A stretch of 64,000 nucleotides of DNA, from positions 1-64,000 of the forward strand of contig JAAFAB010000010.1 of assembly GCA_018222585.1 (NCBI GenBank). The letters run 5' to 3'. How positions within the stretch are numbered: the stretch's first letter is position 1; every line of letters begins with the position of its first letter. This document shows, in pieces, positions 8,614-16,978 of the stretch. The stretch comes from Paracoccaceae bacterium. GTDB lineage: Bacteria > Pseudomonadota > Alphaproteobacteria > Rhodobacterales > Rhodobacteraceae. The position numbers and the translations under genes were made by a program. The notes beneath the pieces are model-generated. The model searched no databases, was not told where the DNA came from, and saw only the letters and a list, made by a program, of their open reading frames with translations.

Positions 8614-8662
8614 TGCGTGATTGCCGGGGCCTCTTCCCCGGAACTGACCTTTGGAGGGCGCG

Positions 8663-8992
8663 ATGCTGCTGCTTGACTGTCCCTGTTGCGGAGTGCGGGG
8701 CGAAGAGACCGAATTCCATTGCGGAGGCGAGGCCCATATCACCCGCGAGGGTCCGGCCTCGGACGACGCGGCCTTCGAGCACTACATGTTCGAACGGGTG
8801 AACCCGCGCGGCGTCCACTTCGAACGCTGGCGCCACGTCGCGGGCTGCGGCAAGTGGTTCCATGCCGCCCGGGATACCGTGACGCTGGAGATCTGGGGCA
8901 CCTACCCGGCGCAGACCACCCGGCCGCCGGAAGAGGTGCTGGAAACGATCCGGGCCGCGCGCCCGGGTTTCAAATGGCGCGATATCGCGTGA
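8663..8992 (+). CDS. soxD: Sarcosine oxidase subunit delta
   Basis: This is the small zinc-binding subunit of heterotetrameric sarcosine oxidase, 109 residues. The metal ligands known from the family are present: C6 and C9 in CPCCG, and H58 and C62 in HVAGCGKW. The C-terminal half carries conserved EIWGTYPAQTT. ATG 8663 has GGAGG at 8653-8657; an upstream TTG overlaps that site and is rejected. It is followed after 37 bp by soxA. Confidence 0.95.
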   Translation: MLLLDCPCCGVRGEETEFHCGGEAHITREGPASDDAAFEHYMFERVNPRGVHFERWRHVAGCGKWFHAARDTVTLEIWGTYPAQTTRPPEEVLETIRAARPGFKWRDIA

Positions 8993-9029
8993 CCCGCTAC
9001 GGCATGATGACGAAAGGAGCAGAGGCGCA

Positions 9030-12000
9030 ATGAGCAGCAGGCTTGCCAGGGGCGGACGTCTGATCGACCGCGGCGCGACACGCACATTCACCTTCAACGG
9101 TCGGGCGATGAAGGGCCTTGAGGGCGACACGCTCGCCTCGGCCCTGCTGGCCAACGACCAGGTGATGATGGGGCGCAGCTTCAAGTATCACCGGCCGCGC
9201 GGCGTCGTCGCCTCGGGCGCCGAAGAGCCCAATGCCCTGATGGGCATCGGCACCGACGGCCATTTCGAGCCGAACCAGCGCGCCACCACGCAGGAGTTGT
9301 TTGACGGGCTCACCGCCGAAAGCCAGAACCACTGGCCCAGCCTCGAGTTCGACGTGGGCGCGGTGAACGCCAAGCTGTCGCGCTTCTTCCCGGCGGGGTT
9401 CTACTACAAGACCTTCCTCTGGCCGCGCAGCTTCTGGGAAAAGGTCTACGAACCCATCGTCCGCCAGGCGGCGGGTCTCGGCAAGGCGCCGAAGGATCGG
9501 GACGCGGATACCTACGAACACCTCTATGCCTTCGCCGATGTGCTGGTGATCGGCGGCGGTGTGGCCGGGCTGACCGCTGCCGTCGAGGCGGGGCGCTCTG
9601 GTGCCAAGGTGCTGGTGCTGGAACAGACCGGCCACTGGGGCGGTCGCGCCCCCGTGGATGGCGGCGAGATCGGCGGCGTCGGGGCCCAGGCCCATGTCGA
9701 CGCGCTGGTCGCCGAGCTGGAGAGTCTGCCCAATGTCACCCTGCGCCTGCGCTGCATGGGGGCAGGGGTCTATGACCACGGCTACGTGCTGGGTTACGAG
9801 CGGCTGACCGACCACCTGTCCGACAAGTCCGGCCCGCGCCATCGCCTGTGGCGGATCCGCGCCGCGCAGGTGATCACCGCCACCGGTGCCATCGAACGGC
9901 CCCTGTCCTTTGCCGGCAACGACATTCCCGGTGTCATGCTGGCCTCGGCGGTGCGCGACTACCTGGTGAACTACGGTGTCGCACCGGGCGACCGGGTGGC
10001 CGTGGTGACCAACAACGACGATGCCTATCGCACCGCCTTCGCGATGAAGGAGGCCGGTCTCGACGTGGCGGTGATCCTCGACGCCCGCGAGGCCGGGGGC
10101 GGTGCCCTGGCGATTGCCGCCCGCGAGGCCGGCATCCGGGTCGAGCCGGGCCGCGCCGTGGCGAAGGTGCTGGGCAGCAAGCGCGTCACCGGGGTCGAGA
10201 TCTGCGCCCAGGCGGGCAGCGGCTCGGTCATCGAGACGATCCCCTGCGACGTGGTCGCCATGTCCGGCGGCTGGTCTCCGGTCGTGCACCTGTGGTCGCA
10301 CTGCGGCGGCAAGCTGGTCTGGGATACCGAGCGCGCCATGTTCCGCCCCGATGCGGATCGCGCGCCGACGGGCCACGACGGCAAGGGCTTCGTGCGCTGT
10401 GCGGGCACGGCCAACGGGGCGCTGCTGCTGTCGGAGACCCTGCAGGACGCGGCCGCCCAGGGCGCTGCCGCCGCTCGTGCCGCCGGTTTCGAGGCCACCG
10501 CCTCGGGGCTGCCCGAGGTCGATGAGGTGGCCGAGATCCCCCCCGCCGCCGTCTGGCTGATGCCCGCCGGTGCCAGCTACGACAAGCGCGCGAAGACCTG
10601 GCTGGACTTCCAGAACGACGTCAAGGTCAGCGATATCCAGCTGGCCGCCCAGGAGGGCTACGAAAGCGTCGAACACGCCAAGCGCTATACCACCCTGGGC
10701 ATGGCGACCGATCAGGGAAAGCTGTCCAATATCAATGGTCTGGCGGTGCTTTCTGATGCGTTGAACGAAGCCATTCCGCAGGTCGGCACCACCACCTTCC
10801 GGCCGCCCTACACGCCGATCTCGATGGGCGCCATTGCCGGTCAGGGCCGGGGCGAGACCTTCCAGCCCCTGCGCCGCACCCCGATCCACGCCTGGCACGA
10901 AGCCCATGGCGTGCAGTGGGAGCCGGTCGGCCACTGGCGCCGCCCCTATGCCTTCCCGAAGGCGGGCGAGAGCACACATGATGCGGTCAACCGCGAGATC
11001 ACCACGGTGCGCGAGAAGGTCGGCCTGCTGGATGCCTCGACGCTGGGCAAGCTGATCGTGAAGGGGCCGGACGCGGGCCGCTTCCTCGACATGCTCTACA
11101 CCAACATGATGTCCACCCTGAAGCCGGGCCGCTGCCGCTACGGGCTGATGTGCAACGAGAACGGTTTCCTGATCGACGATGGAGTCGTGGCGCGCATCGA
11201 CGAAAACACCTTCCTCTGCCACACCACCACCGGCGGCGCGGACACCATCCATGCCCATATGGAGGAATGGCTGCAGACCGAATGGTGGGACATGAAGGTC
11301 CATGTCGCCAACGTGACCGAGCAATACGGTCAGATCGGCGTCGTCGGGCCCATGGCGCGGCAGCTGCTGGAGGTGCTGGGCACCCCGGAGATCAGCAAGG
11401 AAGAACTGCCCTTCATGGCCTGGGCGGATCGCACCGTGGGCGGCATCCCGTGCCGGATCTACCGGATCTCCTTCTCGGGGGAACTCAGCTACGAGCTGTC
11501 GGTGCCGGCGGGTCAGGCGCTGGCCCTCTGGGAGGCGCTGATGGAGGCCGGTCACGGCCTGGGCGTCGCCCCCTATGGCACCGAGGCGCTGCACGTCCTG
11601 CGCGCCGAGAAGGGCTTCATCATGATCGGGGACGAGACCGACGGCACCGTGACGCCGCAGGACCTGAACATGCACTGGGCGATCTCGAAGAAGAAAGAGG
11701 ACTACCTGGGCAAGCGTGGCCAGATGCGCAGCCATCTCTCCAGCCCAGACCGCTGGAAGCTGGTCGGCTTGCTGACCGAGGACGGCACGGTGCTGGAGGA
11801 TGGGGCCTATATCCTCGACGCGGGCGAGAACGACCGTGGCCAGCGCAACATGCAGGGCCGCATCACCTCGACCTACTATTCGCCGACGCTCTGCCGGGGC
11901 ATCGCCATGGCGCTGCTGAAACACGGCCCCGAGCGCATGGGCGAGACGGTGCAGGTGACGAAACTGGGCGCAGGGCCGGTTCTGGCGAAGGTCGTCGACC

Positions 12001-12041
12001 CAGTGTTCTACGATAAGGACGGAGAAAAGCAGGATGTCTGA
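9030..12041 (+). CDS. soxA: Sarcosine oxidase subunit alpha
   Basis: This is the large subunit (1003 residues, normal for the family). It binds NAD and tetrahydrofolate and forms 5,10-methylene-THF from the methyl group of sarcosine. Domain order: an N-terminal 2Fe-2S-ferredoxin-like fold without cluster cysteines (about 15-100, with GRSFKYHRPRG), a pyridine nucleotide-disulfide-type domain (VLVIGGGVAGLTAA from 171; ITATGAIERP near 290), and a C-terminal GcvT-like aminomethyltransferase domain (from about 620). GAGG lies 8-12 bp before the ATG. Its 3' end overlaps soxG by eight bases, indicating coupling. Confidence 0.97.
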   Translation: MSSRLARGGRLIDRGATRTFTFNGRAMKGLEGDTLASALLANDQVMMGRSFKYHRPRGVVASGAEEPNALMGIGTDGHFEPNQRATTQELFDGLTAESQNHWPSLEFDVGAVNAKLSRFFPAGFYYKTFLWPRSFWEKVYEPIVRQAAGLGKAPKDRDADTYEHLYAFADVLVIGGGVAGLTAAVEAGRSGAKVLVLEQTGHWGGRAPVDGGEIGGVGAQAHVDALVAELESLPNVTLRLRCMGAGVYDHGYVLGYERLTDHLSDKSGPRHRLWRIRAAQVITATGAIERPLSFAGNDIPGVMLASAVRDYLVNYGVAPGDRVAVVTNNDDAYRTAFAMKEAGLDVAVILDAREAGGGALAIAAREAGIRVEPGRAVAKVLGSKRVTGVEICAQAGSGSVIETIPCDVVAMSGGWSPVVHLWSHCGGKLVWDTERAMFRPDADRAPTGHDGKGFVRCAGTANGALLLSETLQDAAAQGAAAARAAGFEATASGLPEVDEVAEIPPAAVWLMPAGASYDKRAKTWLDFQNDVKVSDIQLAAQEGYESVEHAKRYTTLGMATDQGKLSNINGLAVLSDALNEAIPQVGTTTFRPPYTPISMGAIAGQGRGETFQPLRRTPIHAWHEAHGVQWEPVGHWRRPYAFPKAGESTHDAVNREITTVREKVGLLDASTLGKLIVKGPDAGRFLDMLYTNMMSTLKPGRCRYGLMCNENGFLIDDGVVARIDENTFLCHTTTGGADTIHAHMEEWLQTEWWDMKVHVANVTEQYGQIGVVGPMARQLLEVLGTPEISKEELPFMAWADRTVGGIPCRIYRISFSGELSYELSVPAGQALALWEALMEAGHGLGVAPYGTEALHVLRAEKGFIMIGDETDGTVTPQDLNMHWAISKKKEDYLGKRGQMRSHLSSPDRWKLVGLLTEDGTVLEDGAYILDAGENDRGQRNMQGRITSTYYSPTLCRGIAMALLKHGPERMGETVQVTKLGAGPVLAKVVDPVFYDKDGEKQDV

Positions 12042-12624
12042 TCTGACGGGACCCGCGCCGGTGCCGGCGCTCGGCGGCGCGGCCTTCGATGGCTACGTCC
12101 GCATCGCGGAAGCGCCGCAGGGCGCCATGTTCACCCTGCGCGGCGATCTCTCGTCGGCGGCGCTGAAGACGGCGGCGACGAAACTTGCGGCGGTCGACAT
12201 GCCGGAACAGGGCCGGGTGGCGCTGAACGGCGAGCGGGCGCTGGCCTGGATGTCGCCGGACGAGCTGCTGCTGCTGGCGCCCTGGGCCGAGCACGCCAGC
12301 GTCGTCGCGCAGCTTGACGCGGCACTGGATGACCCGGCGCTGAACTGGGTCGACGTCAGCCAGGCGCGGGCGCGCTTCGCGATCTCGGGCCCTGACGGGC
12401 TGGTGCGCGAGGTCGCGGCCAAGCTGGCGCCGGTAGACTTCTCTCCCTCCGCCTTCACGCCCGGCAGCTTCCGCCGGTCGCGCATCGGGCAGGTGGCAGG
12501 TGCCTTCTGGTGCCCCGGACCCGGCCGGATCGAGGTGGTCTGCTTCCGCTCCGTGGCCGAATATGTCTTTACCCTGCTCAGGGATGCCGCGCGTCCGGGC
12601 AGCGAGGTCAGGCTCTACGCCTGA
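12034..12624 (+). CDS. soxG: Sarcosine oxidase subunit gamma
   Basis: This is the 196-residue gamma subunit, which shares a GcvT-like fold with the C-terminus of the alpha subunit and completes the enzyme. Recognisable stretches are LRGDLSS, AWMSPDELLLLAP, WVDVSQARARFAISGP and VVCFRSVAEYVFTLLRDAA. It begins inside the last codons of soxA and ends before a strong hairpin terminator, closing the soxDAG unit. No folate genes (such as folD or purU, often adjacent in other species) follow. Confidence 0.93.
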   Translation: MSDLTGPAPVPALGGAAFDGYVRIAEAPQGAMFTLRGDLSSAALKTAATKLAAVDMPEQGRVALNGERALAWMSPDELLLLAPWAEHASVVAQLDAALDDPALNWVDVSQARARFAISGPDGLVREVAAKLAPVDFSPSAFTPGSFRRSRIGQVAGAFWCPGPGRIEVVCFRSVAEYVFTLLRDAARPGSEVRLYA

Positions 12625-12642
12625 GACATCGGGACGATTGGC

Positions 12643-12670
12643 AAGGGCCGGCGATCCTCCGCCGGCCCTT
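12643..12670 (+). terminator. Terminator after soxG
   Basis: Perfect 11-bp arms AAGGGCCGGCG (12643-12653) and CGCCGGCCCTT (12660-12670) enclose a 6-nt loop; the U-tract is short (CTTTCG). Nearly the same stem occurs at 18870-18899. Confidence 0.8.
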
Positions 12671-12818
12671 TCGCGTTTCGGGTTCCCGGGGGCGGCTTCA
12701 TTTCGCGAAACAACCGGCTGTGCGAAGGTGCACGGGGATATTCCCTTGACCTTCCGCACAGGGAAATACCATGTAAGCGCAGACGTGATAATCCAAATCC
12801 AGGAAAGGGGGCCCTCCC

Positions 12819-13418
12819 ATGGCTTTTGAACTTCCCGATCTTCCCTATGCCCACGACGCGCTCGAAGCGCTCGGCATGTCCAAGGAGACGCTGGAATTCC
12901 ACCACGACATCCACCACAAGGCCTATGTCGACAATGGCAACAAGGCCATTGCCGGGACCGAGTGGGAAGGCAAGTCGGTCGAAGAGATCATCAAGGGCAC
13001 CTATGACGCCAATGCCGTCGCCCAGAATGGCATCTTCAACAACGCGTCGCAGTTCTGGAACCACAACCAGTTCTGGGAAATGATGGGTCCGAACCAGACC
13101 GGCCTGCCGGGCGAGCTGGAAAAGGCCCTGGTCGAGTCCTTCGGCTCGGTCGACAAGTTCAAGGAAGAGTTCTCGGCCGCCGGCGCCGGTCAGTTCGGCT
13201 CGGGCTGGGCCTGGCTGGTCAAGGACACCGACGGCGCGCTGAAGGTCACCAAGACCGAGAACGGCGTCAACCCGCTGTGCTTCGGCCAGACCGCCCTGCT
13301 GGGCTGCGACGTGTGGGAACATTCCTACTACATCGACTTCCGCAACAAGCGTCCGGCCTACCTGTCGAACTTCCTCGACAAGCTGGTGAACTGGGAAAAC
13401 GTGGCCTCGCGCCTGTAA
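12819..13418 (+). CDS. sodB: Superoxide dismutase, Fe-type
   Basis: This enzyme dismutates superoxide to oxygen and peroxide in the cytoplasm. The 199-residue product shows the metal ligands in the expected places: the first His in LEFHHDIHH, a second in SQFWNHNQFW, and the DVWEHSYYIDF motif with Asp and His. The glutamine preceding FWNH, rather than a glycine there, points to the iron type, although cambialistic use cannot be excluded. The ribosome binding site AGGAAAGG lies upstream of ATG 12819. It is a single-gene unit bounded by terminators on both sides. Confidence 0.95.
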   Translation: MAFELPDLPYAHDALEALGMSKETLEFHHDIHHKAYVDNGNKAIAGTEWEGKSVEEIIKGTYDANAVAQNGIFNNASQFWNHNQFWEMMGPNQTGLPGELEKALVESFGSVDKFKEEFSAAGAGQFGSGWAWLVKDTDGALKVTKTENGVNPLCFGQTALLGCDVWEHSYYIDFRNKRPAYLSNFLDKLVNWENVASRL

Positions 13419-13471
13419 TCCCGGATCTGCAACAGCGGATCTGCTGGCGGTCTTCCGCCGGCAAGTCATTG

Positions 13472-13507
13472 ACCCCCATGCGGTTCTCCGCGTGGGGGTT
13501 TTTCTTT
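13472..13507 (+). terminator. Intrinsic terminator after sodB
   Basis: A 12-bp stem (ACCCCCATGCGG / CCGCGTGGGGGT, one T-G wobble) with loop TTCT is followed by TTTTTCTTT. It is the strongest canonical terminator in the window. Confidence 0.9.
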
Positions 13508-13584
13508 GCGGAACTGTCCCTTGGCCCATGCGTTTTCCTGGTGACGGCCCCGAGGAGGGGGCCAGCAGAAGAAGGAGACACCTG

Positions 13585-13818
13585 ATGGCAGAGCGCGCAA
13601 GATCCAAGGATCTGCACCGCGAGACCGAGGAGGTTCTCGGCGAAACCCCTGAAGAGATGGACGAAGCCCCGTCCCATGGCGGCCGCAAGGGGGGAGAGAT
13701 CCAGCGCAAGGTCGGCACCCGTGACGAGGAGAAGATCAACCGCGACGGCACCTCCGCCGGGCGCACCGCGCCCAAGGCACAGGATCAGGACGGCAGCGGC
13801 GACAAGGAGCAGGTGTGA
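13585..13818 (+). CDS. Small hydrophilic, probably disordered protein
   Basis: The product has 77 residues, rich in Glu, Asp, Lys, Arg and Gly, with no hydrophobic core and no cysteine. Such composition recalls stress-associated or disordered proteins. ATG 13585 has GAAGGAGA at ideal distance; an upstream in-frame start lies within the sodB terminator and is rejected. Its stop overlaps the start of the next gene (TGATG), so the two are very likely co-translated. Function unknown. Confidence 0.7.
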   Translation: MAERARSKDLHRETEEVLGETPEEMDEAPSHGGRKGGEIQRKVGTRDEEKINRDGTSAGRTAPKAQDQDGSGDKEQV

Positions 13819-14282
13819 TGAACGACCACATGAACCATCTTCCGCACGAGGCATGGGTGCTGGTCGCCGATGGCGAAAAAGCCCTGTTCCTGCGCAATGT
13901 CACCGATGGCGAGGATCCCTACCTGCAGGTCATCCGCAAGGAAGAGCAGGAGAATCCGAAGGACATCGACCAATCCGCCAACCGCCCGGGGCGGATGAAC
14001 GACACCGGGGTCCAGCAGCGCTCGGCGATGGATGACACCGACTGGCACGAGCTGGCGAAGGAGCGGTTCGCCGACGACCTGGCCGAGATGCTTTATTCCC
14101 GGGCGCATCGCGGTGCCTTCGACAAGATCGTCCTGGTGGCACCGCCGAAGGTTCTGGGCGAGTTGCGCAAGCAGCTGCACCAGGAGGTGACGCAGCGGGT
14201 GATCGGCGAGGTGCCGAAGACACTGACCAACCACCCGCTCGACGAGATCGAGCGTCAGGTAAAGGCCGATCTGGCCGCCTGA
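13818..14282 (+). CDS. Host attachment family protein
   Basis: This 154-residue protein fits the host-attachment/AtsE-like family (Pfam Host_attach), related to release-factor eRF1-like folds. The typical start HEAWVLVADGEKALFLRN (10-27), the middle ELAKERFADDLAEML and the end FDKIVLVAPPKVLGELRKQLH are present. The name derives from a plant-attachment phenotype in agrobacteria; a role as a stress or ribosome-associated factor has also been suggested for related folds. It starts on the stop of the preceding small gene. Confidence 0.8.
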   Translation: MNDHMNHLPHEAWVLVADGEKALFLRNVTDGEDPYLQVIRKEEQENPKDIDQSANRPGRMNDTGVQQRSAMDDTDWHELAKERFADDLAEMLYSRAHRGAFDKIVLVAPPKVLGELRKQLHQEVTQRVIGEVPKTLTNHPLDEIERQVKADLAA

Positions 14283-14291
14283 CCGCTCCTG

Positions 14292-14321
14292 GCCCCGGCC
14301 GGATGTCCCCCCGGCCGGGGC
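14292..14321. terminator. Bidirectional hairpin between convergent genes
   Basis: Perfect 11-bp arms GCCCCGGCCGG and CCGGCCGGGGC with an 8-nt loop. The right arm touches the stop codon of the minus-strand LOG gene. There is no U-tract on the plus strand. Confidence 0.6.
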
Positions 14322-14887
14322 TAAGTCGTCGCGATCTGCTCGAAGTGACGGGCCAGGCTTGCGGCGGCTTCCTCCGCGCCTTCGACGACGCGGATCGTGT
14401 GCAGCATCGAAGTCTCGGCAAAGCCCTGGGCCGCGATCCTTTCCATCATCTGCAGCAGCGGGTCCCAGTAGCCGGAGACATTCATCAGCACGATAGGCTT
14501 TTGGTGCAGGCCGAGCTGGCGCCAGGTGAGTACCTCGAAGAATTCATCCAGCGTGCCGGCGCCGCCCGGCATCACCACCGCCGCGTCACAGTTCATGAAC
14601 ATGACCTTCTTGCGCTCGTGCATGGTCTGGGTGACCACCAGCCGCGCGAGGTCGCTGCGGCCGCGTTCCACCCCCAGAAGGTGCTGCGGGATCACGCCGA
14701 ACAGATCGGCGCCTTCCTCGCGCGCCGTGCGGGCGACTTCCCCCATCAGCCCGACATCCCCGGCGCCGTAGACCAGTTGCCAGCCGTTGCGGGCCAGAAG
14801 CCTGCCGAACAGCCCTGCATGGTGCAGGTAGGCGGGTTCCAGGCCCGGACGTGAGCCACAATAGACACATATGGACGCTTTCGTCAT
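14321..14887 (-). CDS. LOG family / TIGR00730 nucleotide 5'-monophosphate phosphoribohydrolase
   Basis: The family cleaves cytokinin riboside or purine/pyrimidine 5'-monophosphates at the N-glycosidic bond and is often misnamed lysine decarboxylase. The 188-residue product has ICVYCGSRPG near the N-terminus, the YGAGDVGLMG nucleotide loop, TMHERKKVM, and the catalytic PGGAGTLDEFFEVLTWRQLG motif. ATG 14887 follows GGAGG; an earlier GTG overlaps that site. It is convergent with the host-attachment gene and divergent from the LysM gene. Confidence 0.92.
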   Translation of the reverse strand: MTKASICVYCGSRPGLEPAYLHHAGLFGRLLARNGWQLVYGAGDVGLMGEVARTAREEGADLFGVIPQHLLGVERGRSDLARLVVTQTMHERKKVMFMNCDAAVVMPGGAGTLDEFFEVLTWRQLGLHQKPIVLMNVSGYWDPLLQMMERIAAQGFAETSMLHTIRVVEGAEEAAASLARHFEQIATT

Positions 14888-14998
14888 GACGGGCACCTCC
14901 GAGGGGCGTTGCGTTTTTGACCGGTCTGGTCCGTATTGTTATAGGGGCCCAACCGCTTCCAAAGGGTCAATTATCGGTCGAAATCTGGGGGATTTGAC

Positions 14999-16456
14999 GT
15001 GAATAAGGGGAAATTGGGCGGCCCTGCCGGCCTTGCGGTCGCGGGTGTCGCGGTCGTTGCACTGGTCGCCGTGGCGTTCTGGCAGGGCTGGATCGGTCCG
15101 CAGCGGGCCGGTGACCCCCAATCGCCCGCTTCCGATGCCGCGCAGGGCGCCGATAGCGATCCCGCAGCTGCCCCCTCCGACACCCTTGCCGAGGCCACCC
15201 CGGCGGCAGAGCCTGCTGCCGAAGCGGCGGCCTCTGTGGAGGCTGGCGCGACCCCCTCCGGCTCTGCGGCCGACGAAACCCCCGCAAGTCCGCCCGAGCC
15301 GCCCAGCTTCGACGTGGTCCGGGTGGAACCCGACGGGACGACCCTTGTCGCGGGCAAGGCCATGCCCTCCTGGACCGTGGCCGTACTGCTGGATGGCGCC
15401 CGGCTGGAAGAGGGCGCGGAAGCGGGGGCGGACGGGCGCTTCGTGGCCTTCCTCGACCTCGGCGCCTCGACCGAGCCCCGGGTGCTGACCCTGCTGATGA
15501 CCGATCCCGAGGCCGGGACCGAGATCGCCTCGGCGGAACAGGTGATCCTGGCCCCCAGCCCGCAGCAGGACGAGACCCCGGCGCAGGTGGCCGCCGCCGA
15601 TCCCGCCCCGCTGGCCGCGCCCGCGGTCGACCCCGCCGCCGTGGCTGGCCCTGAGGGGACTGCCCTGCCGGGCGCGCCGCAGGGAGAGGCCGCGCCGGCG
15701 GCCCCGGTACTGGCAGAGGCCGGAGCCGGTGCAGCACCCGGCACGGGCCGCGATCCCCGGACCCCCGACGCTCAGCAAAGCGCGGAGGCCGAGGCCGCCG
15801 CCCCCGTCGCGGGTGAAGCGCTTGCCCTGGCCACCTCGGATGAAACGCCTGCGCCGGGCGCCACCGCCCCGGCCGCGCCCGCCGAAACCGCCGGCGGGGC
15901 ACCGGCCCGGACCCCCGCCGCGCCGACGGTGCTGCTGTCGGATGCGCAGGGCGTCCGCGTGCTGCAGCAATCCGAGGCGCCGCAGATCAGCGACGACGTG
16001 GCGCTGGACGCGATTTCCTACGACGATGCGGGTGACGTGGTGCTGACGGGCCGGGGCCGCCCCGGTGCCTTCGTGCGCGTCTACCTCGACGACACGCCCA
16101 TCACCACCTCTCGCATCGAGGAAGACGGCCGCTGGCGCTCGTCTCTGCCTGATATCGACACCGGTATCTATCGCCTGCGCGTCGACCAGGTGGACGAGGG
16201 CGGGCAGGTGCTGAGCCGCGTCGAGACGCCGTTCCAGCGCGAGGATACGCAGAAGGTGGTCGAGGCCCTGGCCGACAAGCCGGTGACCCGCGTCACGGTC
16301 CAGCCGGGCAATACGCTCTGGGCCATCGCGCGGGACAACTACGGCGACGGGATCCAGTACGTGCGGGTCTTCGAGGCCAACCGGGCGCTGATCCGCGATC
16401 CGGACCTGATCTACCCGGGCCAGGTCTTCACCGTGCCCGAGGCCGGGACCGACTGA
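14999..16456 (+). CDS. LysM-domain protein with N-terminal membrane anchor
   Basis: The product has 485 residues. A transmembrane helix (about 10-31) anchors it. Long Ala/Pro/Glu-rich linkers (about 35-95 and 180-305) flank a first Ig-like domain (about 100-180, VVRVEPDGTTLVAGKAMP). A second Ig-like region (about 335-410) has GDVVLTGRGRPGAFVRVYLD. The C-terminus is a LysM domain (about 430-480, VTVQPGNTLWAIARDNYGDG) expected to bind peptidoglycan. It probably works in the periplasm as a wall-bound scaffold. The start is GTG 14999; there is no ATG before the helix. The repetitive linker makes it low-complexity and fast-evolving. Confidence 0.8.
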   Translation: MNKGKLGGPAGLAVAGVAVVALVAVAFWQGWIGPQRAGDPQSPASDAAQGADSDPAAAPSDTLAEATPAAEPAAEAAASVEAGATPSGSAADETPASPPEPPSFDVVRVEPDGTTLVAGKAMPSWTVAVLLDGARLEEGAEAGADGRFVAFLDLGASTEPRVLTLLMTDPEAGTEIASAEQVILAPSPQQDETPAQVAAADPAPLAAPAVDPAAVAGPEGTALPGAPQGEAAPAAPVLAEAGAGAAPGTGRDPRTPDAQQSAEAEAAAPVAGEALALATSDETPAPGATAPAAPAETAGGAPARTPAAPTVLLSDAQGVRVLQQSEAPQISDDVALDAISYDDAGDVVLTGRGRPGAFVRVYLDDTPITTSRIEEDGRWRSSLPDIDTGIYRLRVDQVDEGGQVLSRVETPFQREDTQKVVEALADKPVTRVTVQPGNTLWAIARDNYGDGIQYVRVFEANRALIRDPDLIYPGQVFTVPEAGTD

Positions 16457-16457
16457 G

Positions 16458-16871
16458 CTAGTGGTGCCGCAGCTGCGGCGCCGCCTCGGCCCGGCAACTG
16501 GCCCGGACCTGCGGATCGCCCCGGCAGCAATCGTGCAGCAGGTAGTGGAAGAGCCCGCCCAGAGCGTGCCGGTCGACCCGGTAGAAGACCTGGCGCCCGC
16601 GCCGCTCGGCGGCGACCAGCCCGGCCTGCTCCAGCGCATTCAGATGGAACGACAGCCGCGAGGCGGTGACCGAGACCTCCTGCGCGATGGCCCCGGCGGG
16701 CAGTCCCGGATCCTGGTCCGGGGCCGGCGCCGGAGTCTGGCAGGTATCGTCCGAGTCGGTTCCATGGGGGCAGCCGGTCTCGTGTCCGCGCCCGATCAAC
16801 AGCCGCACGATCTGCAGCCGCGTCTCGTTGGCGAGGGCGGAAAGGGCGTCGAGGGCCTGCGGCTGGTCCAT
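16458..16871 (-). CDS. ArsR-family metalloregulator-like transcriptional repressor
   Basis: This is a 137-residue winged-helix regulator. The first helices (ALDALSALANETRLQIVRLLI) and the recognition region (SVTASRLSFHLNALEQAGLV) are typical of ArsR/SmtB. Unusually, about 30 residues are inserted between them (29-58), carrying H30, C34, H36 and C44. The C-terminus has C115, C116 and C126. These could form a metal or thiol sensor site. It is convergent with the LysM gene and divergent from the ATM1-type exporter, with a palindrome over the exporter promoter, so it probably represses the exporter and itself. Confidence 0.85.
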   Translation of the reverse strand: MDQPQALDALSALANETRLQIVRLLIGRGHETGCPHGTDSDDTCQTPAPAPDQDPGLPAGAIAQEVSVTASRLSFHLNALEQAGLVAAERRGRQVFYRVDRHALGGLFHYLLHDCCRGDPQVRASCRAEAAPQLRHH

Positions 16872-16893
16872 CGTTTCAATTACTCATGAAGTG

Positions 16894-16921
16894 TTGAACT
16901 ATCCTCGGGATAGTCTATATC
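16894..16921 (+). promoter_or_regulatory. Exporter promoter with operator palindrome between -35 and -10
   Basis: TTGAAC (16894-16899) and TATATC (16916-16921) are spaced by 16 bp and fit a sigma-70 promoter reading toward the ABC exporter. Between them lies a perfect palindrome, ACTATCC-TCG-GGATAGT (16898-16914). This is the classical position for a repressor site; the adjacent divergent ArsR-type gene is the obvious candidate. Confidence 0.6.
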
Positions 16922-16978
16922 TCCGCCCCGGGCAAGTGCCCCAGACGTTTCGTTCCAAGCCATCGCCAGGAAATTCCC

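Noticed and set aside
8997..11924. Very long minus-strand open frame opposite soxA
   Set aside because: It mirrors the codon bias of soxA; the product is His/Gly/Gln-rich without recognisable domains.
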